A DNA stretch of 64,000 bases from Entoloma clypeatum (lineage: Eukaryota; Basidiomycota; Agaricomycetes; Agaricales; Entolomataceae), in the NCBI GenBank assembly GCA_963565915.1, contig OY751487.1, positions 5,332,001 through 5,396,000 of the forward strand. Reading direction: 5' to 3'. This document shows positions 43,205-55,730 of this stretch, in pieces (positions within the stretch are counted from its first letter, which is position 1; each line of letters starts with the position of its first letter). Under the pieces are notes generated by a model. That model did no database searches, was not told the origin of the DNA, and saw only the letters and a program-made list of their open reading frames with translations. The translations under genes and the position numbers were made by a program.

Positions 43205-44758
43205 ATGGAATCAAAACCATTTGCAAGAAGCTCTGGCAAACCAGAGATCCAAGTCGTGGACTTTGACGCCTTTCTTGATGGATCTGCGAAGCAGCGGGTG
43301 GCAGATCAGATGCTTGACTCGTTCAAAACAACCGGGTTTGTCTATCTCACAAACTTTGGATTGTCGGATGAGGAAGTCAAACAGATGTTTGAATGGGTGA
43401 GCTCGGATCCTCGAACTGCGTATTTATGTCTTTTACTACCTGTCTGCTTGAAAGTCGAAACGGTTTTTCTCACTGCCTCTACAAACGAAGCAATTGGCTC
43501 CCCATCCCGAGTCGGGAAAACACCACCGAGGTCTGCAGTACTCTTGACAAGTCTTGGTACCCATTGACACCGACACTTCTCCAGGATACTCCTCACCTGG
43601 ATTGGAAAAAACCACCAAGTACACTGACTCTACGCCCGATTCCCCCCCTGATGTGAAAGAAAGCTTCGAATCCGGGCGGGAGGGCGACGAAGCGATGCCA
43701 AACATCTGGCTACCCGAGGGCGTCCTTCCTGGTTTTCGAGAAGCTTGTCTAGGATTCTTCTGGGTACGTTTTATACCGACTTCATTGCATTGCCTGCTGA
43801 TGACGGACGTAGAAATGTTACGAAATAGAGAAAACAATCCTTAAGGCGCTCGCTTTGGGATTTGGGCTGGATGAGGATTGGTTCCTTCCGTACCATAAAA
43901 AACCGGATAATCAGCTGCGACTCCTCCACTACCCAAGGTGACATTTTCTCCGAAAAACCTCCGTTCATGCTTTTCGACTGAGGGATGGAAATGATAGTAT
44001 CCCTCTAGAAGCCCTTCGAGCGGATGAAGTTACAAGGATTTCTGCGCATTCTGATTTCGTCACGATTACTGTTTGCCTCACCTTCATATATTCTTGGTTT
44101 CTCAATGAAATCTTTTTCCAGATACTCTTTCAAGACGAGACCGGAGGATTAGAAGTCGAAGACCCAAACAGCCCCGGGGACTTCTTGGTACATCTTACTT
44201 AACATCTCATCCATCATCCAAGAAAGAATCTCACAACATCAATCGCAGCCGGTTCGACCAATTCCGGGATCTATGGTCGTCAATGCGGGTGATTTCCTCG
44301 AGAGATGTACGTCTGTTTTTATATGACTTTTTGTTAAGAAAATATGGTGACATCATGATGTAGGGTCAAATGATATTATCCGAAGCACGACTCACCGCGT
44401 ACGTGCACCACCAGACCTGGTGGTCCCTGATGGGATGGTGCCCGCACGGTACTCTATACCTTACGTGAGTTTTTGGGCTGTTCTCTACAAATGAAAATGA
44501 TTCATCACGAATAACTCTTTAGTTCTGCTGCGCTGTACGTTATGATGGCCTACTTCTTCGAACTTATCTGACGTTCTTGTTCGAAGGACTTTGCGACCGT
44601 TGTTGACTCCATCCCTGGGACCTGGTCAGATGAAAGGCCGAAGAAGTACGAACCCATTTCGGTGAGCCTTTCCTTAACTCGATCGAATTGAAAGCTAAGG
44701 AAGGGTTTGCTATCAGGCCATGGAATATGTGATGGAAAGGTTGGCCGCGAACTATTGA
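43205..44758 (+). CDS. Isopenicillin-N-synthase-like 2OG-Fe(II) oxygenase (332 aa)
   Basis: Eleven exons: 43205-43396, 43455-43530, 43585-43763, 43813-43937, 43998-44070, 44122-44187, 44249-44306, 44364-44464, 44523-44534, 44587-44661 and 44717-44758. All introns are GT..AG, about 49-60 nt, and the 333 codons close in frame. The N-terminal DIOX_N part reads PEIQVVDFDAFL and GFVYLTNFGLSDEEV, followed by LAPHPESGKHHRGYS. The iron ligands are H208 and D210 (AHSDF) and H267 (STTHRV); R285 and S287 (ARYSIP) bind 2-oxoglutarate. The fit to fungal family members is close along the whole length. The substrate is unknown. Exon 9 is only 12 nt (Phe-Cys-Cys-Ala). Confidence 0.9.
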
Positions 44759-45103
44759 CCAGGTTTATCATCACCCAGTCATCAATTGTACAGTAGGTGT
44801 ATATTATCGATATAGCTGATGCGGACTAGAATTTGTATGAATTTGTCGTCGATAACTGTCACTATATACTTGGCTGTCTTCATTTTGGATTAATATCGGA
44901 CGAGGGATGGATGCAGTGCTTCGCAAAACATTAGAATCATATAAAAATCTATGTCGGATGTACACAAGCTTAGGCATAATCTATTTACTCTACGAGGAAC
45001 AACTACAGGGATGTGTAATCTCAATCTTCCCAACTCTAAAGTCTGCGGGACGCCGCTGACTTTGGTGACTTCGGCTTGAACACGTCACGAAAGTCATCCC
45101 TCT
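44759..45103. other. Convergent intergenic region, no gene seen
   Basis: Lies between the 3' ends of the oxygenase gene (plus) and the RidA-like gene (minus). Confidence 0.5.
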
Positions 45104-45732
45104 TTACAACCTAACAATCGCATCAATCTGGACGAGAACACCCAGTGGGATGTTTGCAACAGCAAAAGCCGTCCGCGCAGGTCTATGTGTCCCAAAGAAC
45201 TCCGCGTAGGCTTTGTTCACTACTGCATAGTCTTCGATATTCTTCAGGTACAGCTGACCACGACCAGTTCAAACGTGGATCAAAACTGATTGTACGGATA
45301 TATACGTACCCCGACTCGAACGACCTTGCCGAGATGCGAACCAGCCTCCTCAATAACGATCTTTATGTTTTGCAGCACGGCGATGGTCTGTTGGACGACA
45401 TCACCTGGCCCGACGATGACACCCGTCACTGGCGCGAGAGGGAGGTAACCAGATACGTAGATGTGGTCGCCGGATACGATTGCTTGCGAGATTGGGCTGG
45501 ATGGGATGGCGGCCTCTAGACGGGATCGTTGGGTAAGACAACACGCAAGCTAAAGAAATTGGTGCTGCAACGTACTGGTGGTATGGATGATCGTGATGGA
45601 CGGATCGGTTGAGGTCACATTAGATAGTGCACGATTGACCAGTGACAAAGAGGATGTCAAAGGCGGAGTGGGAGTTGCAGCCGTGGAAAGGACTAGGAGG
45701 GCGGAAGTCAAGGCGAAGATAAAAAGGCGCAT
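45104..45732 (-). CDS. RidA (YjgF/UK114) family protein with a predicted signal peptide (170 aa)
   Basis: Exons 45732-45576, 45515-45310 and 45253-45104, with introns of 60 and 56 nt, give 171 codons including the stop. Residues 1-20 (MRLFIFALTSALLVLSTAAT) look like a secretory signal, followed by a short Ser/Thr-rich linker. From about residue 50 on it reads as a RidA domain: IIHTTKAAIPSSPISQAI, DHIYVSGYLPL, VLQNIKIVIEEAGSHLGKVV, DYAVVNKAYAEFF, and HRPARTAFAVANIPLG. It includes the conserved Arg expected to bind the imine substrate. Normal RidA proteins hydrolyse 2-aminoacrylate-type imines in cytosol or mitochondria; entry to the secretory path would be unusual. A mitochondrial reading of the N-terminus is less likely, as it has only one Arg. 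Confidence 0.85.
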
Positions 45733-47168
45733 GTTTTGGCAAGTAGAGATCTTGTATGAGTGCTTTGCAGTGGGAGCGATGGGTTGAGTGAGATGGTTGA
45801 AGTGATTCTGCCATTGAATGACCCAGATTTCTTTTATACCTATCGTCGTCCATTCGTTACCCAACGAAACCTAGCGTTGAAGAACCCACCTCTATTCCAC
45901 AGGCTTCTGTTCGTCACCGAAGCACTGAATGCTCTAACACTCATTTCCGATCTTCAGAAAAGAATCTAGCCAAATACGATGTTCGATTCCTCTGAACGAA
46001 CGCCAAAAACATGAGTGTTTAACGGACACATGGTGGATAGACTGGAAACAGAGGGTCAAAAAGGTACGCAGCCTGAGCAAGGGCTGTCAAAACTCCTCAT
46101 CCGAGGGCGGTGTGGCGCCTGTGGGAGGGAAAGCGAGCAATCAAACGTGACCGCGAGGAGAAGCCGAAAAAGGGCTCCCCACCAGCCGCCGTCCTTCCTG
46201 CTCCATCCAGGTCCTATGAGGAGGGAATGGAAAGCAACCAGGGAGAGCCCGCCACGCTTCTAAGCTTGAATGGCGGCCTTGGAGATGCATGTGCCTGATA
46301 CTAGTATGGCGTCGGAGGTAGTAGTGTAATTTGACGCTCTGAAACATCCGTGGACGGATTCACACCATCAACCACGTCACCCTATTAATAGAAACCAAAT
46401 GTTGAATCTTCAATCCAGTAAAGACGCCCGCCAATTTCAAGGGGGAGGGGCAGCAAGCTCGACCCCTGGCGAACTTTAAAAAAGGACTTCGGGGATCGGT
46501 CAGAGTCCGCCCAAGGTGGAGCTGAGCTAAACTAAATGATAGCGATTCAATGCAGGCTGGGCGATCGCAAACCTGTAACGATGACGGCTCCGTCAATAGT
46601 GGATCCAAGTTTAATGAAGACGATTCATACGTAGTATTCCGCACAACACTGGAACCTTCTTTACCATGTCCCATCCGCACGAAGCTTCATTTGGGGCAGC
46701 CAGCATTCAGGAAACGACTTTCGCAGGAACCTAGAAAGGGCACTGGAATTCGGTCTGAGGAGAAGGGTTGTTGACACTGTGACGAGGGCACAAACGAAGC
46801 AAGATACGGTGAGCCGAGGCAAGGCCACGGACTTCAAATGCTTTGGCAGATGATAGATTCCAACCGTGAACATCAAGGCGGACAGACAGAGAATCCAGGC
46901 GCGAGTGACCGCGCCTGAGGAGATACAAGCATTCACCACTGGCCGAAGACAGTACGCGGCTGAATTGTACCCTTACCCACAACAATAAGCGTAATTTTAT
47001 GATGCTACTTTGTCATGGTAACTCTGCCAAAAATCGCGCAATCAAAATGCGTGTTTAGTTGTGCTTTAGGGTACAATTCAGTCGCGTACTGTCCCCAGCC
47101 AGTGGTGATTGAGAAAAAGGTGAAGAGCGTCACTTGAGCCAAATTAACAGATTCAGTCCACGTGCATT
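45733..47168. other. Intergenic, no gene assigned
   Basis: About 1.4 kb between the RidA-like gene and Plavaka copy 2. Frames up to about 105 codons occur on both strands, but none has introns, a plausible start context or recognisable family traits. Confidence 0.45.
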
Positions 47169-47478
47169 CATCAGTATTTTGTAGTTTTACTTGTGAGAAC
47201 TTGGGCAAGCGCGAGCAAGCGCAAGCAAGCGGAAAAAAGAGAAAAAGTCAAAAGCTGGACAAGCCAGGTCCCATTTTCCAAAAAGCTACTGGTCTCGGGC
47301 GATTAAAAAGCGTTAAAAAGTTCGAAAAGCGCCGAAAAGCTCGACAGGTCGGACTACCTACGTCAGACGAAGCATTAAGTAGTAACTTGAGGCATGGATC
47401 ACGAATACGAGGGGTATAATGAGGCTGAAACAGCCCAATGAATAAGGGAGTGCACGTCCCTGTCGCGTCTCGAGGCGA

Positions 47479-49800
47479 CTAACCCTTCAAGGGACTACTG
47501 AACGCGAACAGGTTGCCGCGTTGCTGGTCAAGAAGTGAGAGGTCTGCGAATTTGTCCTCTGAGCAAGGATCCTGATTTTCGACACCGCAAGCCTCCAGGA
47601 TCTCCGTCCAATGACCATCACCTAGTTTTGAACAGCTGCTCATGTAACCAGCAACTCTCTCTGCAGAGTACTTATCGGAAAACTCAGGCGCATCTTTTCG
47701 TACGCCATTGACGTAGGCAGAGACTGCCCGCTCGTACTGTATAATGACGTTGTGACTCAGTCCACTGAGATTCAGAGAGGATGACAAATGATGTACCGCT
47801 GCCAAGATAAGGGCGAAGAGACCGACTGGACGACCACCGCCACCAAGAGCGCCCTTTGTGAATCGAAGGTAATTCTGCGCCAACTCAATGATGAAGATTG
47901 AGCGCAGCCGTCCTTCCGGTCTCTAAAGGGGACGCTAATCAAACGAAAGACTGATGATGGGCACGGTTACACTCACAACGTAGTCTTTGTGTTTCATGTC
48001 AGTTGGGCATGTTTGTGGCGTTGGCTTCTTGTAAAAAATTGGCCCATCGACTCGTTTCGCCCATCGACACCAAAGCTTGACCTCTTCTACATTGTAATCA
48101 AGAATCTTGAGGTATTTTTCGATTACGGCAACTGCCTCTCCACCAATACTTGACCGTTTTTCGTTGATACGGTTGTAGGCCTTCGAAACGACACATAAGC
48201 TGAGTGCAACACGAGGGGGATGAAATTCGGATCTCACGAGTAAATGAATAGGCTCATCCCTCTTGACCGTATAATCAACCTCAGGATAAACGCGATCAAC
48301 AACCTTTTGAACGATGCTGATGAACTTTGCTGTCCCCAAAACAAAGTCTTTGAATGGCGCTTCCGACCGAAAAAACGCATTGTAGAGAGAAGGGATAAAA
48401 ACCTTTCTCCACTTCGATTCGACTTGGGTAAATTCTGGGAGATCTGTGACCCGGACGGTGTTTGCGGTAAGCGCTCGAGGTTGTCGTTCACGCTGTGGAA
48501 GTTCAAGTTCGCGGACACCAGGGGCCTTTGCTTTTTGTTGCTTTGGCTCGGGTTTGGCGCGTTTGGGCTGCCGATGAGACCGGTTTGGCAGAGACTCCGC
48601 GGAGTCGTCATCACCGTCACTTTCGGCCTCGGGAATCATAGCAATATTCTGTGAAGAGTCTGATCAACGAGCACTGGTAGGTCAAGTATCTCGCTCACCT
48701 CATTTTTACGTGAAAAATCTCGCTTACCATCAAACTGGATCGCTTGCGACGGCTTTGAGGCCTGGAATTTTGGCCGCTTCGCAGACGCATCCGAGTCTTT
48801 GAGCCCACCAAGGGCTGGTTTAACTTGAAGTCCCTCAGCACCCTGTTTCGTAGATTTCAAGTGTCGCTTCCAATTTGGGAGAAGACCGGATGCAGTTGTT
48901 ACAGCATCCGCCTTGGACCTTGTGATTATGCATCAGAACCGGGTAATCCATAATCACACGGTGTGACACGCTTACCTCTTGCCAACATCCTTCCCGCGAG
49001 CTTTCGTCGTCTTCGCAGCAGCAAGAGTTGCTGGTGAATCCTTGGTTTTTCCCTGAAACAAGGTGTTTACTTAGCTTGAGTGTGTCCATCAGAATATAAC
49101 TCACCCGCTTTGTTTTTGCAACAGCTTTTGGATCAATGTTGACATCGTCGCTATCACTCACTTCAACATCCATGTCGAAGTGTTCACCTTCACTCTCAGT
49201 ACCATCCCTATCTTTCATGACAACATCAGACAGCCGACGGATGGCTTTTACCTGGCGTTCCAACTCCCGTTCATCCTCATCGATCTCCATCTGTGTGTAG
49301 AGCTTCCTTTTTTCTTCTTCTAACTCTTCCAATCGCCTCTTCGCTTCCGCCTTTGCTTCCTTGTCAGCTTGCACTTGGGCACTTGTACGTTTAGCCCTTT
49401 TCTGATCAATCACCCCGGGATGGTTGTTACGCCCTTTCCGTCCCTGAAGAGTTTCGGAAGGCTCAGGAATTGGATTCACCTTTATCTCAGGACCTGCCAT
49501 GTCATGTGGAAGGGGAGTGGTTTTGGTGTTGCGAGGTTTGGGAGCTGGGTTCACCTTTACCTCGGGAGCTGTGTCGTGCTGAGTGGGAGCGGCCTTGGCT
49601 CTCTTCTTTGCGGGGATAGCTTCTGTGTCAGTGCCAGTGGTGTCGTTAGCACGGGTGCGTTTAGTGGTAGGTTTGTTGGTTCCTATCATTACTTGCGGTT
49701 CTGATGCATCCGCAGTAATAGCCACCAACTGTGTGGAAGGTGCAGGCGGGTGCTCGGCCTGGGCTTTGCTTCTCTGGGAAGCACGAGTCTTTGGTGGCAT
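47479..49800 (-). CDS. DUF6532-like cargo protein of Plavaka copy 2 (702 aa)
   Basis: Exons 49800-49105, 49052-48976, 48918-48699, 48648-47977 and 47922-47479 mirror copy 1, and the translated product appears identical. Basic disordered N-terminus with nuclear-localisation-like clusters, a charged helix, then the DUF6532-like domain. Its start lies 170 bp from the divergent transposase start (shared region 49801-49970). Confidence 0.75.
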
Positions 49801-49970
49801 GGACTGCAGAGGGAAGGCGGATAATTGTGCAAGGAAAGTGTTGGATGTTGTGACGTGGTTGTTCAACTTTTGGGGGTGGTAGCATGTGATGTGGCGTCGT
49901 TCGGTTCGTGTGGTTGATTTGTCATTTCTCCCCATTTTTTTCCCTTCATTCATCACGATTCCTGTACGTG

Positions 49971-52900
49971 ATGGAACAAGACTCAAGGCAATACAAATCC
50001 TTCCCTTGTCCTCATCCAAATTGCCACCGAACCTTTCTATCTGCATCGGGACGCACTCAGCATTGGAACGCAATCCATCGCGAAATCACTCCAGCCTCAG
50101 AACCAAATCCCGAGCTGCAATTCACAAGACATCTTCACCCCAAGCTTAGTGGTACGTGTTTTTAATGCTCACATAACTCACGGAACTCATTCTTGATGAC
50201 ATTCAGCTCTTCCATGTGATGAGAGTGGCAATTACCTCCCTTTGCACACGAAACCACCGCCATTGCTGCCAGTCGATGCTACCGATGAAAATGCTTGGCA
50301 TCCGTTTGATGACCGCTTGGCATTTGACTTCGCAAATTTCCAGTTTGCCGGACTCCAGGCATCAGAATCAAAGATTAATCGTGCTCTTGATCTCTGGATA
50401 GCTGCCAATATTAAGGCTGGTGGAGATGAGAGTGTCCCATGGTCTTCTGCAGAGGAAATGTATGCTACGATTGATGCTATCCAAGCTGGTAATGCACCCT
50501 GGAAAACGATCACATTTAGATACAACGGACCTCGTCCAGCAAACCCGCCGAAATGGATGCTTGAGACATATGAACTCTGTACGCGCAACTCTCGTCTTGT
50601 TCTACACCAGCAACTTGCAACCACAGATTTCGTGGACAAGATTGATTATGTTCCATATCGTCAATTTAAAAGTGACGGGGACCGTATATGGTCAAACTTG
50701 ATGTCTGCAGATTGGGCTTGGGCACAGGCGGTACGTTCTCGTGCACTCCATCGTGAACATGACTGATTTCAAGTTGTTCTAGGATGAAATAGCCATTGAC
50801 CAGACAACTGAGGGTGCCATGTTCGTTCCAGTGTGCAGCGGTAGTGACAAAACAACCACGACTGTGGGTACGGGACAACAGGAGTACCACCCAGTTTACC
50901 AGTCACCAGGTAATCTCTCCAACATAGCACGCCGCTCACGAGGGAACGCGCTGCTTCCCGTTGCATTCCTTCCCATACCAAAAAGTACGTTCACTGTTAA
51001 AGTGATTTTTTATGGTATCTAAGTAATTTATTGTGGCAGCAAGCAAGCGACACCGAAATAAACCGGCATTTCAGACATTCTGCCGACAACTATATCATGC
51101 ATGTTTGGCTCGCATCTTCGAGCCATTAAAACATGGAATGACAACACCAGAAGTTGTCCGTTGTCCTGACGGTCACTTCCGCCGCGCTATTTACGGATTG
51201 GGTCCGTACATTGCTGATTATCCCGAGCAAGTGTGGCTTTCTGGGATTGTCCAGAATTGGTGCCCGAAGTAAGCCATATTCTCCTCATCATAAAAATTAT
51301 TAAAATTTGCTGGATGTAGATGTACCGCAAGACCGGAAAACCTTGATGATCCTAGCGCTCACCGCCGATCTCATGAGAAAACCGACTTTCTTATCAAGTG
51401 TTTCCATCCCGACGTCATCTGGAATGAGTTCGGCATCCGAAGTGACGTTGTGGTAGGCAAATGTTTGACTTTTGGTGTTCTGAATTCTGATTCAGTGTTG
51501 GTACAGCCTTTCACGCATGACTTTCCTCATGCAGACATTCATGAACTCCTGTCGCCCGATCTCCTCCACCAGTTGATCAAGGGCACGTTCAAAGACCACT
51601 ATGTCACATGGGTCAATGAATACCTCTTCATAACGTATGGCGAGACTCGGGCCCTTGAAATCATTCAAGACATTGATCGGCGGTAAGGGGTGTGGACGAA
51701 ATCTACTACTATTCTCACAGTCTTTGATCAGGATTTCTGCTGTTCCAGCATATCCCGGACTGCGTCGCTTCCCAGATGGCCGAAACTTTTCCCAGTGGAC
51801 CGGCGACGACTCGAAGGCACTTATGAAGGTATTTGATTCAGCATTCAATGGAACCTTCACATCTCCGTTGAACCAGAAGTTACAGGTGTATCTTGCAGCG
51901 ATTAGCGGGCACTTACCACCAAAAATGGTTCAATGCCTTGCTTCGTTTATGGAGCTCTGCTTCCTTTTTCGCCGAAATGCGATAACAACGGCAGACATCA
52001 AACGAATTCAGTACGAACTTGATCGTCTCCACCAACTTCGCGAGGTCTTCATCGAAGCGGGTGTTCGGGCTGACATCTCTCTACCTCGACAACATGCCTT
52101 ACTGCACTACGTGACTGGTATCATGAATTTTGGCTCTCCGAATGGCCTTTGCTCCTCGATCACCGAATCAAAACATATTGTTGCTGTCAAGAATCCGTGG
52201 CGACGTTCCAGTCGTTATAGGGCACTTGCGCAGATGGTGCGCACCATCAATCGGCTTGACAAGCTGGCCGCTTTACACCGAGTTTATGTCAAACGGGGCA
52301 TGATGGTTGGTACCACTTCAGCCTACATGGCACACATTCAACGCAGACATTTGTCTGGCCCCATTGGCAGCGACTCGGACTCGGAGATTGACGTCATGAA
52401 CGAGGACAATGAAGACAGCAATAATGATGAACGCGATGACGAGGAAAACAAGGAAGATGACGAGGATGTGGGGCCTGTCTCTGGTCCAAGAGCATTGTCA
52501 TCAGTAACACTCTCCTCCAGACATGGTATGTCGACACACCTCGTTTCACTGGAGCCACGCTAACGATATCCATCCAATAGAACCGAAATATCCCAAAACC
52601 CTTGAAGCGTTGGCAAGGAACATTAATCAACCCCGCTTCCCACATGCGCTTCGAAAATTCCTTTACTCCCAACGTCACCCCAACGCAGAAAGCCACCCCG
52701 TCAACTTGGAAGAACATGTGCATTTCGATGGGAAGATCCACGTTTACCATTCGGCTGTTGCACAATTCTATGCACCAAGTGATTTGTGTGGCGCTGGCGG
52801 AATGTATCGCGAACGTATTCGTTCAAACCCATCGTGGTATAATGAAGGACCCCGCCATGACACCGTCTTCGTCGTGCTCGATGAATCACAAGCAGGGATG

Positions 52901-53242
52901 CATGGGATGCTGGTTGCCCGTGTTTTACTCTTCTTCTCATACTATGATGCCTACCTCGACGAAACCGTGCCCTGTGCGCTTGTGAATTGGTTCGTTCCTG
53001 ACAGAGATGAACCAGATGAGGCTACAGGAATGTGGGTTGTACGTCCAGAGCACGAAGGAAGGTCACGGACTCTTGAAATTATACATCTCGAGAGTGTTGC
53101 ACGCGGCGCCCACCTTCTGCCTGTATATGGATCGGGTTTCCTTCCTGAAGACTTTCAGTATGAGGTCTCACTCGATGCCTTCAACTCCTACTACGTAAAC
53201 CACTATGTTGACCACCATGCCCATGAATTTTTGACAGGATAG
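49971..53242 (+). CDS. Plavaka transposase, copy 2 (966 aa)
   Basis: Exons 49971-50151, 50207-50730, 50783-50984, 51040-51268, 51320-51452, 51507-51682, 51732-52525 and 52581-53242, 967 codons with the stop. The same C2H2 finger and Plavaka signature blocks as copy 1, with no visible differences in protein. The start ATG at 49971 is the first one that places the finger about 13 residues in; an upstream in-frame Met exists but would add a hydrophobic stretch not expected in this family. Confidence 0.88.
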
Positions 53243-53519
53243 ATTTCTACACTTTATTATTACACAGAACTGTCATGTAGTACTGGATCTTGTCAGCTTG
53301 TAGCTTTTCAGCTGGCCACAAGCTAAAAAGCGCGAAAAGCTCGCCAGTAAAATAGCAACTTGCTGATGTTGGTTGAGGATGTCACGTGGAAGAACGCGTA
53401 CACGCGACACAACGTTCAATGATCTTCGCAACTTGAAGGACCTGATAACGCACGTCAGCTCCGGAGAACAGGGGATATTGAGCAGTAAAATTGATGCAAT
53501 ATATTGTGAGAGCCTTCTA

Positions 53520-54860
53520 TTACATTTTGGACTGCGCAACACCAGAGACACACGGAAAAGAAGATGGGTTTTCTACGTCATCGCCGCTCAGCATCTCATC
53601 CGAGAGATCGCTTCCATCCGTATCCGAATCAAATTCGTATATCTCCCCACCACATTGTGCGTTGTGGCCTGCTTCTGAACCCGTTTCCCGGGCGGCCTGT
53701 CCTTCCTCCTCTTCATCGCTTTCGTACAAAGCGTCCCAGACACTCGCGACGATGATGACCCCAGCCTGCGCCATCTCTACATCTTCAGGTTCTGCATCTT
53801 CACCTTCTTCATCGCTGCCCATGGTTGTATCAGTGTCTTCATAATCCTGGAATCGAAGGGGCCCATCAACAGGCTGATGAAACTCGTTTTCATCTCCATC
53901 CTCGGTCCCGTCTTCGCCATCGCCCCCGTCCCTTGCACTTGCGTCTTCCTTCTCCATGCTACCAGCTGCCTTCACCCCGCCATCACCTTTTGTCTTGTCC
54001 GCCAACCTAGTAACCCATATCCCGAACGTCTCCTGGACGGTTTCCCATCCATTATTTTTCGTTGGGAAAACAAACGCGTCTTCCAACAACCCCTCGATGA
54101 ACTGTGCGCCTTCCTTGTCGTCTACATCGAGACGGAACCGTCTCCCCAGCTGAATCTTCCACTTGTCCCCCTGTTCCATCTGCGGCCCGGAAAACTCATC
54201 AAAGAGATAGTTGTCGGCGTACGCAAAAATTCCGTTCTCGGGAGTGAACGTGAGCTGGTACCTCGCTATCATCAATTCCGTGGCGCCGCGCTGGAGGAGG
54301 GCCTCATATTCTTCGCGGTCATATCCGGCGGGAAGATCGCGAAGGTGACTATTCGACAGACCAGAGGGGACCGGCGTCTCACCACGCTGGAACTGGGTTA
54401 TGCCTGCGTAAGAGTCGTTTTCTTGGTCCTTTGAGCAAACAGAGACCGGTCTAGTGAAAAGGACGGCGAAGAGGAGTCATCGTCAGACACACCTCCAGTA
54501 CTTCGAACTCCTTTTCGCAACCTTGGCATTTCCCATCGACGACTTCCCAGCAACATTCGGTGCACCGATAGACGCCGTCGCTGTCGTCCAAAGTGGGCTC
54601 TGGAAGAGTCTCGGTGGCTACTGGAATGGCCTCGCTGGCCAATTTCTTGCCGCCATCAACCGGGCTTCCTTGGTAGGCCGATTCGACCGCTGAAATACAT
54701 TGCTCGAGGGTCGCTATTACCCTTTGTTCTTTTTCTATTCCCTGATTTTGGGGCCGCGTTAACTAAAGCGTATTGGTAGAGATTTACGGCGCGAACGCAC
54801 CTTTTTATGCCGCGCAAGGGATTGCCCGAGCGCTTCTATTGTTAGATCTGCGTTCTCCAT
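53520..54860 (-). CDS. Acidic protein with a Cys-rich zinc-ribbon-like motif (405 aa)
   Basis: Exons 54860-54801, 54741-54493 and 54428-53520, with introns of 59 and 64 nt. An N-terminal helical part (MENADLTIEALGQSLARHKK, then EKEQRVIATLEQCISAVESAY) is followed by YRCTECCWEVVDGKCQGCE, a paired CxxC-like motif that could bind one zinc. The middle domain (YQLTFTPENGIFAYADNYL, WKIQLGRRFRLDVDD) looks globular, and the last third is strongly acidic. It resembles agaricomycete proteins of unknown function that I recall with the same CxxCxWE start. The gene ends 150 bp from Plavaka copy 2. Confidence 0.72.
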
Positions 54861-55730
54861 TTGACCTGCAACGAGGATATGTACACGAATTGCAGGGTAC
54901 ACTGTCGACAATCAAGTGACACAGAAGAAAAATGCGAATCAGGGGTTTAGGAGAAAGCGTGGAAGGGAGGTCAGATCTGAGACTCTTTCTCTATGAATGC
55001 CGTGCGAGTAAGAGGGGAGCGTTAATATTCATCACCTAGGCTTCCAGTCAGCACGTAGATTACAGTATATGTCATAGCCCTGGGCTGAACGCTAAGCGGT
55101 AAGCAGTGAGGACCGCTCAATCCGTGTGCCTCGGGAGTATCGTGATCCCTTGATATTATCGTTCCGAAGTTAGCTGCGTCGAAAAAGAGAGCTGTAAAGC
55201 CACCTTAGAATTGACCGCGTATGAAGCACTCTCACTGCAATGCGCGGGACATGAACCGAGTGTTATCGCGTTGTGCATCGATTGAAATGATGCTGAGCGC
55301 TCATCCTTGAACAAAATTGGAGACTCAATGGAGAGAAAAGGTACACGCGGTTGAATCCGTGGTTAAACCGAACTGCGCGGCGCGCCGGGTATGGTAGATT
55401 GATTATTGCGCAGTAAGGAATGTAAAAATCCACGACTTGACTTGCCCGTACGCCTCGTGCGTTGGCAACGCTAAACTGTTTGGTTTGGCAATCTGCTGCA
55501 TGCACGCACAGACCATACACGTGACCGCGTGACTGTGTGGTTTGTTGAATCGATTTTTGATGATCGATTTCAACAGCCAACCCAGAGCTGAACATATTCA
55601 AGGCCCGACGAACGACGCGTTATAAAGAACATGTCCCACCTTCCTGTCCATCCTTTCGCCCTCTTTCTACCCCCATCTTCTTCCCCCATCACACCTAGGC
55701 CCTCCTTTCCTCCCTACTTGAACGTTGAAA
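54861..55730. other. Intergenic, no gene seen
   Basis: Divergent spacer between the acidic-protein gene (minus) and the HMG-box gene (plus). It probably holds both promoters. A pyrimidine-rich tract lies just before the HMG-box start. Confidence 0.5.

Larger units (their letters stand above)
47169..53368 (+). mobile_element. Plavaka DNA transposon, copy 2 (6,200 bp, intact, inverted relative to copy 1)
   Basis: The same CATCAG-type ends and length as copy 1, in the opposite orientation. TT flanks both ends (47167-47168 and 53369-53370), different from the TG around copy 1, so the two are independent insertions with their own duplications. The copies map by position p to 78977 minus p. Both gene sets read without breaks. 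Confidence 0.93.

Noticed and set aside
46110..47000. Several 60-106-codon frames left of Plavaka copy 2
   Set aside because: Both strands have similar frames with no family traits, so none stands out as coding.
31809..47168. Composite transposon or Starship-like cargo bounded by the two Plavaka copies
   Set aside because: Each Plavaka copy has its own 2-bp duplication, and no outer shared duplication or captain-type recombinase gene was seen. The enclosed genes look like ordinary host genes.
55263..55601. 112-codon minus-strand frame
   Set aside because: No domain, no splice continuity, and composition like the surrounding non-coding DNA.
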